Counted from the stretch's first letter, positions 36,373 to 44,650 are shown. The stretch: 64,000 bases of DNA from JAGNKE01 sp965230245 (GCA_965230245.1 OZ246000.1:1302001-1366000); one strand, 5' to 3'. A program made the numbers and translations. Notes: a model not told the origin generated them from the letters alone.

Positions 36373-37393
36373 TATCAACCAAAGCCTTTGCTGTTTGCGT
36401 GACGTAATGATGCTGCATTGGCCCAAAATACCACACAGGATCAAGTTTACGCGTGTAGGATAAACGCCATATCACTTTTGTTTTGTTTTCATCAATGGCT
36501 TCCAAGAAAACCTCGGATGATTGCCATGTGAGATAAGTTGCAAGATAGCTTTTATCATAAGGAATGTCGAAGCGGATGTAATTATCTGTGCTTTCAGATA
36601 CGCGAAACGTTGTCGAGCCGCGTTTTTCGTTTGTCCAAATCCATTTTTTATAAACATAGTCGAGCTTTCTTTCATCGCCAACGGCCAAACCCGCGCCAGA
36701 TGTTTTTACAGGAAGCGGGAAGAGGTGCATGTAGAAAGGCCGTGTTTCCTCTATTGTAGGTGTTGCCGCTAGTTTCTCTCTCACGCTTTCGATAGGAGCT
36801 TCAATGGTGCGGCTGTACTCAACACTGTTATCGCGGGGGAATGTTGTTGCATCGTGCACACCTTCAAAGCTGGCTAAGGCTAAAACGGGTGTGACCATGG
36901 CCAGTTGTATTTTACTACCCTTTTCCTTTCTTTCGTATCGGTCATGGCTCCATGCGGTCAAAATACCGACACCGTATAGGATTGGTGCGGCCATGATCAT
37001 ACAAATCACCCCTTCGTTTAAAATAGGAAATGCAAGAAGTATCGCTATAGTTATACCTTTGAGTGTTGCCCCTACGCGGCTTTTAGCTTTTGGGATAAAA
37101 CACATTCCCAAGGCCAATAAAAACGGTAGAGCAACATAAAGCGCGGCTGAATTAAACAGTTCTATGTCATAGCCCATCAGGGCATGAGCAAAGATACCGC
37201 AAAAGCCGAGAATAAGGACAAAACCAAACTGCCGCCATTGCCTGACCGTGAACCCTCTAATCTTTTTGTCCGCTTTCTCTTCATCAAGGTTGGAAACAAA
37301 CTTTCTAAAAACCCAGAAAGGACCTATAAATGCCCCCAAAATAAATAGAAGAACTAAAACTTCCATTAAATCGTTAAAGTCATGACTGCTCAT
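36350..37393 (-). CDS. Membrane protein with C-terminal SRPBCC-like domain
   Basis: About 347 residues from ATG at 37393. The N-terminal half has about five membrane segments (residues 10-30 and 55-160). The second half, from about residue 195, begins E-Y-S-R-T-I-E-A-P-I-E-S-V-R-E-K-L and contains R-F-D-I-P and K-V-I-W-R-L-S-Y, the pattern of START/SRPBCC ligand-binding domains, here probably outside or at the membrane face. Such domains hold hydrophobic ligands. Overlaps both operon neighbours. Confidence 0.6.
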   Translation of the reverse strand: MSSHDFNDLMEVLVLLFILGAFIGPFWVFRKFVSNLDEEKADKKIRGFTVRQWRQFGFVLILGFCGIFAHALMGYDIELFNSAALYVALPFLLALGMCFIPKAKSRVGATLKGITIAILLAFPILNEGVICMIMAAPILYGVGILTAWSHDRYERKEKGSKIQLAMVTPVLALASFEGVHDATTFPRDNSVEYSRTIEAPIESVREKLAATPTIEETRPFYMHLFPLPVKTSGAGLAVGDERKLDYVYKKWIWTNEKRGSTTFRVSESTDNYIRFDIPYDKSYLATYLTWQSSEVFLEAIDENKTKVIWRLSYTRKLDPVWYFGPMQHHYVTQTAKALVDNVADPTL

Positions 37394-37790
37394 CGCTATG
37401 CCCCGCCGCAAGGTTGTTAATCAGTGGTATTCCCATCAGCCATAAAGCCAAGTTTCTACAATCGCGCAAAGCAGGGTAGAGGTATGATGAAATGTTTTTT
37501 GATTTGAAAAGCCAGTAATTGATACGGTTGAAAATGCTGGATCGCGTGCTTAACAGTGCAAGGATATTTATAGCCTCTGACCCATAATAGATTTGATCGT
37601 CCATTTTCACGACCATGCCTTGATCTATATCTAAACCTAGTGTGGTTATTTCCTCCATGAGTTCGGATGGCTGGCGCGCATCAACCAAAACCAGATTGCC
37701 TACGGCATCGCGGATACGAACGAGATGGCAGTATATTCTGCAAAAAGGACACTCGCCATCATAAACAATATAGACAGGTTTATTCGCCAT
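37380..37790 (-). CDS. DCC-family thiol-disulfide oxidoreductase-like protein
   Basis: 136 residues from ATG at 37790. The family signature D11-G-E-C14-P-F-C17 after the first strand (Y-I-V-Y-D-G-E-C-P-F-C) and the downstream G-S-E-A-I motif (Y-Y-G-S-E-A-I) are diagnostic for DUF393/DCC proteins. These are thioredoxin-like and often sit beside membrane or DUF4166 genes; their biochemical role is poorly known. It overlaps the ArsR gene by 11 bases and the SRPBCC gene by 14. Confidence 0.85.
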   Translation of the reverse strand: MANKPVYIVYDGECPFCRIYCHLVRIRDAVGNLVLVDARQPSELMEEITTLGLDIDQGMVVKMDDQIYYGSEAINILALLSTRSSIFNRINYWLFKSKNISSYLYPALRDCRNLALWLMGIPLINNLAAGHSDEQS

Positions 37791-38124
37791 TATCCGCCTC
37801 ACCTTGTTCTTTAGCTTTTTTGTAGTTGGCTACGGCTTTGCTCTCGCGTTTTAGCTTTTTGCTTTGTGGACAAAAATCAGCGAGAAAGTCATACATATTT
37901 GTAACAAGGTTCTCGCGCACAAGAGAGTAGTGAACGTATTGCCCTTTCTTTTCGGATTGCACCAATCCTGCGTTTTCTAAAATGCTTAGGTGTTTTGAGA
38001 TGGCAGGTTTGCTCATTTCAAATCGCCCTGCAATCTCACTTGATGTCAGATCGGTTTTTGATAGGTAGGCCAAAATTCTACGTCTTGGGGCAGATGACAA
38101 TGCTTCAAAAATTTTATCGTTCAT
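37780..38124 (-). CDS. ArsR-family transcriptional regulator
   Basis: 114 residues with a winged HTH: S-S-A-P-R-R-R-I-L-A-Y-L then L-T-S-S-E-I-A-G-R-F-E-M-S-K-P-A-I-S-K-H-L and a wing with K-K-G-Q-Y-V-H-Y-S-L. It resembles the SdpR/ArsR subgroup without the classical C-V-C metal site, so it probably senses something other than arsenite. It is the first gene of the five-gene operon and likely autoregulates; a TAATAA/TTATTA dyad lies 23 bp upstream. Confidence 0.9.
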   Translation of the reverse strand: MNDKIFEALSSAPRRRILAYLSKTDLTSSEIAGRFEMSKPAISKHLSILENAGLVQSEKKGQYVHYSLVRENLVTNMYDFLADFCPQSKKLKRESKAVANYKKAKEQGEADNGE

Positions 38125-38146
38125 AATAAGTAGTAAAATATTTAAC

Positions 38147-38163
38147 TAATAAGTTAATTATTA
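38147..38163. promoter_or_regulatory. Candidate operator of the ArsR operon
   Basis: Dyad with arms TAATAA and TTATTA and a 5-base centre, just upstream of the ArsR gene. ArsR-family proteins typically bind AT-rich imperfect palindromes overlapping their own promoter. Confidence 0.45.
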
Positions 38164-38198
38164 CACAAACTACTTTAATGAGCAATTTTTTTATTCAT

Positions 38199-38363
38199 CT
38201 ATTTTTCCAAGATTAAATCGCTTAATTTGCAATCATGCGCATTTGCAATCGTAACAAGCGATTTAATTATTACATTCTTTTTGCCGTTTTCAATTTCAGA
38301 CAAATAGCTTGTATCGATTTGCGCAAGCCTGCATAAATGGTGACAAACCCGCCTACCCCCATT
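38199..38363 (-). pseudogene. Truncated XRE-family HTH regulator
   Basis: A 54-codon open stretch on the minus strand, without a start codon, ending in TAG. Its translation contains L-A-Q-I-D-T-S-Y-L-S-E-I-E-N-G-K-K-N and then S-L-V-T-I-A-N-A-H and L-S-D-L-I, a clear XRE/Cro-type helix-turn-helix missing its first helix. The break lies right beside the partial glmS-end repeat at 38378-38389, so the gene was probably cut by a recombination event there. Confidence 0.65.
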
Positions 38364-38377
38364 CTAAACAACAACCC

Positions 38378-38389
38378 AACGGTGGAATA
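38378..38389 (+). repeat. Partial third copy of the glmS-end repeat
   Basis: AACGGTGGAATA, identical to the end of the right copy (38900-38911) and matching 11 of 12 bases of the glmS end. It sits between the truncated XRE gene and the nonsense-interrupted gene, as if two insertions had occurred in tandem. Being short, it could be chance. Confidence 0.4.
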
Positions 38390-38395
38390 ATGAGG

Positions 38396-38827
38396 TCAGC
38401 AACCTTTATAGAAATCGGTGCCGTTTGAAATATTATTTTGTTCTTGGAACTTTGTAACCAGATCATCAAAGAAGCTATCACAGTGCGAAATTGTCTCATC
38501 ACTACATTTGTACTCATGTACCCAAGTAATACCAACAGAATCGTATATATTTAACAGTGCCCATGTTTTTGAAAAACATACAGAATCTTCTTGATCCATT
38601 TGGTTTTGCGCAGTGATGTAAAAGAGGTCATCCTTATCTTTAGGGAGGATATCTACGCTGTAATTGGATTTTATAAAATTCAAAAAAGAAGCAAGGTCTT
38701 CCTCGGAAGCATCTTTTTTTGCAAAATACGCATTCACTCCCCAATCAACACAAGCCTGCGCTTGCTTCCATGGCATTCCCAGAACCAAGGACAGGAGAAC
38801 GATTTATAAAATCAGTTTAGCTTTCAT
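38396..38827 (-). pseudogene. Secreted small protein with a stop codon inside its signal peptide
   Basis: Reading from ATG at 38827 gives M-K-A-K-L-I-L, then TAA, then in the same frame I-V-L-L-S-L-V-L-G-M-P-W-K-Q-A-Q-A and a mature part of about 118 residues with five cysteines. The two halves together make a perfect signal peptide, so the TAA is most simply a nonsense mutation. Translation could restart at TTG 38788 but would yield a shortened signal. The mature protein is not recognised; its even Cys pattern suggests a periplasmic fold. AT-rich, on the glmS island. Confidence 0.55.
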
Positions 38828-38876
38828 ACGCAAAAACCTATCACGCTAAAGTAAACAAAAGCAAAGTTTAAGCTTA

Positions 38877-38912
38877 CCCGGAAACCTTGCCAAGTCGGTA
38901 ACGGTGGAATAG
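38877..38912 (+). repeat. glmS 3'-end direct repeat, right copy (attR-like)
   Basis: Thirty-six bases matching the end of glmS with four changes. In the glmS frame it still reads P-G-N-L-A-K-S-V-T-V-E-stop, and three of the changes fall on synonymous third positions. It has no upstream glmS sequence, so it is a displaced gene end marking the right edge of the island. Confidence 0.8.
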
Positions 38913-38953
38913 ATATAGGCGTAAGAAAATTATTTTATGCTGATATCTTTTAA

Positions 38954-39838
38954 ATGAAAAAACTCATTACACTTATAATTTTGATTGTTGTCTTGATATG
39001 GGTCGGGCCGATTTTCTTTGGCAACAGCGACGCCGAAAACAACAACGGCATCCCGCAGGATATTTTCTTTACCGAAATTAAGAATAAAACCGAACGCTAT
39101 TGCCCTTATGACGAAGACCCTCTGACAATTCTTGCCATCGGGCAAAGCCATGCGGCAAACAGTATTGAATCACGCCAATCCAACGCCGAGAACAAGGACA
39201 TATACAACTATTTCGGCGGAACGTGTTATGCGCTTGAAGATCCTTTACTGGGCACAACGGACACAAACGGAACGATTTGGAGCCGCCTCGCCCCGCGACT
39301 TCAAAAACAGATCAAAAAACCGCTCGTCATCATGACCTATGCTGCGGGGGGCGTACGCTCCGAACAATGGCTGCCTGGCGAAACAACATTGGGCCTCATG
39401 AAACGCGCCACAGATGACGTTGATGAATACATAGAAAACGGCGGAAAGATTGACTATATCGTTTATTATCAAGGGGAAAGCGACGCGCTCATCAACGCAA
39501 CCAAAGCAGGATTCATCAGCCGTGTCACAAAAATTTTCGATCATCTGCAAACTCGTTATGAGGGGGAGCAGAAATTCCTGATTTTTGCATCGTCCTTGTG
39601 TCTCCCCTATAACGAAGCATCTTCTGAAATTATCGCCGCACAAAACGAAATTGCCGCGATGCGTAAAGATACGGTTCTCGTCTTTAATTCAGACTTACTG
39701 GATAAGGAATTTCGTCGTGACGGATGTCACTTTAATGACAAGGGCGCGGAAGTCATCACGCAAAAATTGTTGCAGACGATTCTGGATATCGAAAGCATGA
39801 AAAACGTGTTTCAAAAGCTTCCGGAAGAAGAAAATTAA
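38954..39838 (+). CDS. Membrane-anchored SGNH/sialate-O-acetylesterase-like hydrolase
   Basis: 294 residues with an N-terminal hydrophobic anchor or uncleaved signal (residues 3-22). Blocks of an SGNH esterase are visible: I-G-Q-S-H-A-A near residue 60 (block I, catalytic Ser), Y-Y-Q-G-E-S-D-A in the middle (block III) and D-G-C-H-F-N-D near residue 258 (block V, catalytic Asp and His). It would remove O-acetyl groups from a glycan in the periplasm. It begins 41 bp after the right glmS-end repeat and is convergent with prmA. Confidence 0.75.
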   Translation: MKKLITLIILIVVLIWVGPIFFGNSDAENNNGIPQDIFFTEIKNKTERYCPYDEDPLTILAIGQSHAANSIESRQSNAENKDIYNYFGGTCYALEDPLLGTTDTNGTIWSRLAPRLQKQIKKPLVIMTYAAGGVRSEQWLPGETTLGLMKRATDDVDEYIENGGKIDYIVYYQGESDALINATKAGFISRVTKIFDHLQTRYEGEQKFLIFASSLCLPYNEASSEIIAAQNEIAAMRKDTVLVFNSDLLDKEFRRDGCHFNDKGAEVITQKLLQTILDIESMKNVFQKLPEEEN

Positions 39839-39858
39839 AGCGTCACTGAAAACAACAT

Positions 39859-40758
39859 CTAGCGCATCGGGTTATGCATCACCAGAGTCGTCCACTCACC
39901 TATGTCATATCGTTTTGATAGGGTAAGCCCCAACCCTTCATAAGCCGAAGCGACCAGATCGGCCTGATCGTTGAGCATCCCCGAAAGAACAATGTAACCG
40001 TTATCGTCCAGAACAAGGTGCGCCTCCGGCGCCATTTCGATCACAGGCCCCGCCAGAATATTCATAACAATCAACTCATAAGGCTTTTGTTCACTCACGA
40101 TCGGCGTTTTAAAACCGTCCCCGCACCCCGTTGTCAACATCGATTTTCCGATTTTAACGCCATTCATATCTGCATGCCGTTCGGTCACACGCACGGATTC
40201 ATCATCATTATCAACAGCCAGAACCGGAGCTTTCCAAAGCTTCCACGCGGCAAGTGCCAAAATCCCCGATCCTGTACCCATGTCCAGAATATTCCACGGG
40301 CACACGCCTTTGGCATCCAGCTCCAGCATCGCCTGTAAACAGCCCTTTGTCGTGCCGTGTTCGCCAGAGCCGAACGCTGTCGTAGCGTCAATTTGTAAGC
40401 CCGTCTGCTCCTCGGGGACATCGCCTTCGTAATGACTGCCGTAAATGTAAAAAGGGCCGACGGAAAACGGCGCAAATTCTTGATAGGTTTTTTCAAGCCA
40501 GTTTTCATCAGGCGTTTTCTCAACCAGAATATCGGAGGTGGTCAGCGGGATATCAGGCAAATCAAAGACAGCCTGCTGAAGGCTCAAACGGGAAACAAAC
40601 TCTCCGGCTTCCGGCTGATCTTCGACCAGCCACTCAATAACCCAGTCGGCATCATCACGGCGCTCCTCGCGGAAAACAGAAATGGCCAATACGGAATCGG
40701 CCATTGCTTCGCTGTAAGTCTGTACTTTAGGTTCTTCCAGCTTTGCGGGAAGCTTCAA
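39859..40758 (-). CDS. prmA: Ribosomal protein L11 methyltransferase
   Basis: SAM-dependent enzyme that trimethylates L11. 299 residues. The class I methyltransferase motif I reads I-L-D-M-G-T-G-S-G-I-L-A-L-A-A, preceded by the PrmA-specific T-T-A-F-G-S-G-E-H-G-T-T, with A-V-D-N-D (motif II) and L-I-V-M-N-I-L-A (N-I-L-A replaces N-P-P-Y, typical of PrmA). The FYDLN protein gene lies 33 bp upstream on the same strand. Confidence 0.94.
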   Translation of the reverse strand: MKLPAKLEEPKVQTYSEAMADSVLAISVFREERRDDADWVIEWLVEDQPEAGEFVSRLSLQQAVFDLPDIPLTTSDILVEKTPDENWLEKTYQEFAPFSVGPFYIYGSHYEGDVPEEQTGLQIDATTAFGSGEHGTTKGCLQAMLELDAKGVCPWNILDMGTGSGILALAAWKLWKAPVLAVDNDDESVRVTERHADMNGVKIGKSMLTTGCGDGFKTPIVSEQKPYELIVMNILAGPVIEMAPEAHLVLDDNGYIVLSGMLNDQADLVASAYEGLGLTLSKRYDIGEWTTLVMHNPMR

Positions 40759-40791
40759 CTTAACGGTGAACAGGGTCGCACCCGTCCTTTC

Positions 40792-41238
40792 TTAATCATC
40801 GTCGTCGTCGTCATCATCGAGATCATCATCATCCAGATCGCTGTCGAGATCATCATCAAAGTCAGGGATATCATCGAGATCATCATCGTCGTCCAGATCA
40901 ACTACACCGCCGTCATCATCGTCGCCATCATCAACGCTGCCTTCTTCGGCATCATCAAGGCTCACCACTTCAACGCCGTCATCTTCATCTTCCAATTCAT
41001 CGTCGTCATCGTTCTCTTCGACCTGTGCCTCTTTAACCTGCTCTTCCTTCTTGGCCTCTTCCTTCTTCGCAGCATCCGCAGCCGCACGCCCCCGGCGACC
41101 TTTGACCTTGTAGTCACCGGTAAATTCGGTGTCACAGGAAGGACAAATAATAGGTCTTTTCTCGAAATCGTAAAAACGCGTACCGCAATTCATACAAATA
41201 CGCTTCAAACCCATTGTTTTCTTTTTTGTCGCTGCCAC
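40792..41238 (-). CDS. FYDLN-acid zinc-finger protein (TIGR02300 type)
   Basis: 148 residues. The N terminus matches the alphaproteobacterial FYDLN family: G-L-K-R-I-C-M-N-C-G-T-R-F-Y-D-F (here F-Y-D-F), with a second pair C-P-S-C-D-T-E-F making a zinc ribbon. From about residue 60 the protein becomes almost purely acidic, ending in a long run of Asp encoded by GAT/GAC repeats. Role unknown. A large frame on the opposite strand is only its shadow. Supports an alphaproteobacterial origin. Confidence 0.88.
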   Translation of the reverse strand: MAATKKKTMGLKRICMNCGTRFYDFEKRPIICPSCDTEFTGDYKVKGRRGRAAADAAKKEEAKKEEQVKEAQVEENDDDDELEDEDDGVEVVSLDDAEEGSVDDGDDDDGGVVDLDDDDDLDDIPDFDDDLDSDLDDDDLDDDDDDDD

Positions 41239-41472
41239 CGTTCGTGTCTCCTTAACTCTCGATTATTTTTGATATTTAAAGCCCTTAGAAAGTCTGACTG
41301 CCTGATTTTTCAGAGCCTGTCAATTCAAAATCTGAAAGTCTTTGGAACGCATGGGAATACGCATCCGTATGAATTACCCGATATAACGCATAGACCGCAG
41401 TCATATTCTAATGTTAAGTTAAAGAATAAAGGTCATAATATTCTTTTAAATCAAATATAAAGAGGACAGTCC

Positions 41473-42615
41473 ATGTCTGCAGTATCATTCTCAAAACCTG
41501 TTGTAATTTGCGGCTTCAAGCGCTCCCCGATGCACTTCGCGAACAAGGGCGAACTGGCAAAGGTCAGACCGGATGACATGGCCGCCGAGGTCGTGAAGGA
41601 ACTGGTCGCGGCAACAGGCGTCAAGCCCGAAGATATCGAAGATTTGCTCATGGGCTGTGCTTTCCCCGAAGCCGAGCAGGGCTTTAACATCGCAAGATTG
41701 GTTGCAAACCACGCCGAGCTTCCGATATCCGTCGCGGGGGCAACTGTAAACCGCTTCTGCGGCTCCTCCATGACAACGATCCACACCGCCGCAGGAATGA
41801 TCCAGATGGGTGCGGGCGACGTCTTTATTGCCGCAGGCGTCGAAAGCATGAGCCGCATCCCGATGGGCGGCTTCAATCCGATGCCGAACCCTGCGATTTT
41901 CGAAAAATACCCGCAAGCCTATATGGGCATGGGCGAAACCGCCGAAAACCTCGCCAAGAAATACAAAATCGATCGTAAATCGCAGGAGGAATTCGCGGTG
42001 TCCTCCCATAAAAAAGCTGCTGACGCTGCATCCTCCGGCAAGTTCGATGATGAAATCGTCCCGATCGGCGAGATCAAAGCCGACGGCACTATCCGCCCCG
42101 ATACCTCCGCGGAAAAGCTGGCTGAATTAAAACCAGCCTTCCTGTCTGACGGCACGGTTACCGCCGCAACCTCTTCACCTTTGACGGACGGCAGCGCCGC
42201 AGTCATCGTGGCCTCCGAAGAATACGCGGACAAAAACGGCCTGCCCAAACTCGCCCGCATCAAATCCGTGGCGACCGCGGGCTGCGCCGCCGAAATCATG
42301 GGCATCGGCCCTGTTCCGGCCACACAGAAGGCGCTTGAGCGCGCAGGTCTCAAACTCGATGACATCGACATTATCGAACTGAACGAAGCCTTCGCCGCAC
42401 AAGCCCTCTCGGTTCTCAAAGAACTGGGCATCGACGACGGCAAGGTCAATCTGGACGGCGGAGCCATTGCGCTCGGTCACCCGCTCGGAACATCCGGTGC
42501 GCGCATCACGGGCAAGGCCGCAAGCCTGCTGCAGCGTGAAGGCAAAAAATACGCACTCGCCACGATGTGTATCGGCGGCGGTCAGGGCGTCGCAACGATT
42601 CTCGAAGCCATATAA
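41473..42615 (+). CDS. Acetyl-CoA acyltransferase (thiolase)
   Basis: 3-ketoacyl-CoA thiolase, the last step of fatty-acid beta-oxidation. 380 residues. Active-site Cys96 lies in N-R-F-C-G-S-S; the second-site motif N-E-A-F-A-A, the G-H-P-L-G-T-S-G-A-R segment with the catalytic His and the C-terminal C-I-G-G-G-Q-G with the second Cys are all present. A GAGGA ribosome-binding site lies 6 bases upstream of the ATG. It opens a plus-strand run that includes the FadB-like and acyl-CoA dehydrogenase genes. Confidence 0.94.
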   Translation: MSAVSFSKPVVICGFKRSPMHFANKGELAKVRPDDMAAEVVKELVAATGVKPEDIEDLLMGCAFPEAEQGFNIARLVANHAELPISVAGATVNRFCGSSMTTIHTAAGMIQMGAGDVFIAAGVESMSRIPMGGFNPMPNPAIFEKYPQAYMGMGETAENLAKKYKIDRKSQEEFAVSSHKKAADAASSGKFDDEIVPIGEIKADGTIRPDTSAEKLAELKPAFLSDGTVTAATSSPLTDGSAAVIVASEEYADKNGLPKLARIKSVATAGCAAEIMGIGPVPATQKALERAGLKLDDIDIIELNEAFAAQALSVLKELGIDDGKVNLDGGAIALGHPLGTSGARITGKAASLLQREGKKYALATMCIGGGQGVATILEAI

Positions 42616-42651
42616 TGACAACATTGAATAGATAATCAGAAAGCAGAGTAT

Positions 42652-43434
42652 ATGCCGAATAATTTCTCCTCCATCGGGTTTGCCGCGGAATCGCAGGAAG
42701 ATTTCGACGCTATCATCAGCAAGGTTCTCGATGATGAAAACATTGACCAATGCGACACGCCAAAGGGCATCTATCTGCGTTGGAAACAAAAAGATGAGTT
42801 CGGACCCGAAGTTTTCTTCCAGATTGTCGATGACCAGATCGTGTCCGTCGCCCCGTTCTTCCGCGGTAAATCCGAAGTTATTACGGGCATCACAACTCAG
42901 GTCGACATCCCCGAAACAACACCGCTCGACGCATTTTTGCACGGTTGGGCCTCTCCTGAAACGGACGACCCCGAAAGCGGAACATACCCGTATGTCTTTG
43001 AAATGATGTCACTCTTTGCATATGACGAGCTGGAGCTGCCATCTATGAATGCTATGAGCGTTTGCGCCATCGCCCGCGAAATCGATGTTTTTGAAAGTGA
43101 AGAGGATTACGATAAGGCGCAGGACGGCGAGGAAGTCGCCATGGCATCGGAAAGTTTTATTCCCTCCGGACTATTTGCCCCCGAACTGGAAGATGATGAG
43201 GACGAAGACGCCGAAGAAGATTTCATGCCAGCACCTTTAGCCATTTTCACGGGCAGGATTCTCGAGACAAAGGAAATGGAAAACCGCCTTACCGGAAACA
43301 AATTCCATTGGGCGCTGGTCAAAACACTCGGCGGCACTTTCGATGTGGTCATCGATCCCGAATATGTAGAGGAGCCGTTAAAGAAAGACGGAATACTCAG
43401 TGGCTCCTTCTACCTGACCGCGGACTTTAAATAA
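42652..43434 (+). CDS. Hypothetical acidic protein, 260 aa
   Basis: Not recognised by name. Soluble and acidic, with no signal peptide. Residues 1-170 form one unit (F-R-G-K-S-E-V, G-T-Y-P-Y-V-F-E-M), a D/E-rich linker runs from about 180 to 198, and the end (I-F-T-G-R-I-L-E-T-K-E-M-E-N-R-L-T-G and L-G-G-T-F-D-V-V-I-D-P) looks like a small beta domain seen in other bacterial hypothetical proteins. It follows the thiolase by 36 bp and precedes a small membrane protein by 9 bp. Confidence 0.75.
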   Translation: MPNNFSSIGFAAESQEDFDAIISKVLDDENIDQCDTPKGIYLRWKQKDEFGPEVFFQIVDDQIVSVAPFFRGKSEVITGITTQVDIPETTPLDAFLHGWASPETDDPESGTYPYVFEMMSLFAYDELELPSMNAMSVCAIAREIDVFESEEDYDKAQDGEEVAMASESFIPSGLFAPELEDDEDEDAEEDFMPAPLAIFTGRILETKEMENRLTGNKFHWALVKTLGGTFDVVIDPEYVEEPLKKDGILSGSFYLTADFK

Positions 43435-43443
43435 AAGGATAAG

Positions 43444-43713
43444 ATGACGACTGACCTTAATGACATCAAACGGCGCAATGCAAAGGTCGAAGCGGACAAG
43501 GCTTGGGAAACCTCGCTCACGCGCCGCACGCTCATCGCGCTGGGCACATATGTTATTGTCGGTCTGTACCTGACCTCTCTTGGCGTTGCCGATGCATGGC
43601 TGCACGCGCTCGTCCCGCCCGCCGCTTATGTGTTGTCGACTCTCACACTTCCCGTCTTCAAGCGCATCTGGATAGAAAAATGCTACACTGAGAACAAAGG
43701 GGAAGGTGCGTAA
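43444..43713 (+). CDS. Small membrane protein, 89 aa
   Basis: 89 residues with a charged N terminus (I-K-R-R-N-A-K-V-E-A-D-K-A-W-E-T-S) and two hydrophobic segments at about 28-47 and 53-70. The K-A-W-E-T-S before the first segment is a pattern I associate with conserved alphaproteobacterial small proteins, but no function is known. It starts 9 bp after the preceding gene and abuts the next with no gap, so it is surely part of the same transcript. Confidence 0.72.
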   Translation: MTTDLNDIKRRNAKVEADKAWETSLTRRTLIALGTYVIVGLYLTSLGVADAWLHALVPPAAYVLSTLTLPVFKRIWIEKCYTENKGEGA

Positions 43714-44109
43714 ATGGAACTGAAAAAAAGCCATGAAGGCCACACCTATGTCACGCTCTACGATGAAACCGTCAAACGCGATGATTACTATTACGGCCGC
43801 GCGATAGAAGTCTTCCTCGAACCCGACCGTTTCAACATTTTCGGCTGGACGGCGGGCAACGTCGTCAAGGAATTCTACGATGATTTCGACCTCGAGGAAT
43901 GGCTGTTCGTCAAACTCGAACACGGCAGGGATTTAATCACGCTATGCTGCGAGCATAACGACACCGAACCCCCGCACGGGGATTATTCACCCTTCATGGT
44001 GCTGGATACTTTGTACCGAATTTATGCGGGAAAAGACGATGCGTTTGAAAAACTCAAGGAACTGATGAAGGAAAACAACTTTCCCCACGAGTTCCAGTTT
44101 TACGCGTAG
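43714..44109 (+). CDS. Hypothetical protein, 131 aa
   Basis: Soluble 131-residue protein, not recognised. Mixed alpha/beta look, rich in aromatic and acidic residues, with no motif of a known enzyme. Its start follows the stop of the small membrane protein directly. Its place in the beta-oxidation run suggests co-expression only. Confidence 0.7.
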   Translation: MELKKSHEGHTYVTLYDETVKRDDYYYGRAIEVFLEPDRFNIFGWTAGNVVKEFYDDFDLEEWLFVKLEHGRDLITLCCEHNDTEPPHGDYSPFMVLDTLYRIYAGKDDAFEKLKELMKENNFPHEFQFYA

Positions 44110-44131
44110 CGAGAATGAATAGGATAAGCAG

Positions 44132-44650
44132 TTGGAAAACCTGATACCGAAAAAACTGATCCTTATGTTCTACGATGAGAGCTATGTGCTCATATGGTTG
44201 GCCTTGTTTCTATTCTACGTCCTCTGGTCTGCCGTAACCATAAACATCCAAAGAACCGCATATTTGGCTGCTGGCGCGCTGGCGGAAGAAGAAACTTCAA
44301 CAACGCCTGCAAACGCGCATATGAAAATTCTGACACCGCCATGGCAGACAAAAAACAATATAATCTGGCTTTGTTTCTTGCCGGTTTACGTCGGTATAAC
44401 ATTTTACCTCATAAAATTCGGCTCTGCCCTGTTGTCAATTATTGTGACCTTCATCCTTATTTCGGTGGTAAGGAAATTTTTAATGCCGTCGGAAATGTCC
44501 GGTTTCTGGCTTAATAAAATCTACAAATATCTAAAGAGTACACGCGAAAAAGAAAAGGATACGCAAAAGGCGGAAACCATACAGCTGGTGCTAAACACGT
44601 TTGAATCAAAATTATTGAAGAATAAAAAAGAGGATCGACATGAACATTGA
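44132..44650 (+). CDS. Membrane protein of unknown function, 172 aa
   Basis: Starts at TTG 44132 with AGGATAAG a few bases upstream; no nearby ATG fits. Three hydrophobic segments (about 17-36, 74-93 and 96-115) and a charged, Lys-rich cytoplasmic tail. Not recognised. Its last codons overlap the start of the fadB-like gene by 11 bases, pointing to coupled translation. Confidence 0.65.
   Translation: MENLIPKKLILMFYDESYVLIWLALFLFYVLWSAVTINIQRTAYLAAGALAEEETSTTPANAHMKILTPPWQTKNNIIWLCFLPVYVGITFYLIKFGSALLSIIVTFILISVVRKFLMPSEMSGFWLNKIYKYLKSTREKEKDTQKAETIQLVLNTFESKLLKNKKEDRHEH

Noticed and set aside
40432..41460. 342-codon plus-strand frame opposite prmA and the FYDLN gene
   Set aside because: It is the antisense reading of the GAT-rich acidic tail, giving runs of I and V; both opposite genes have clear family motifs.
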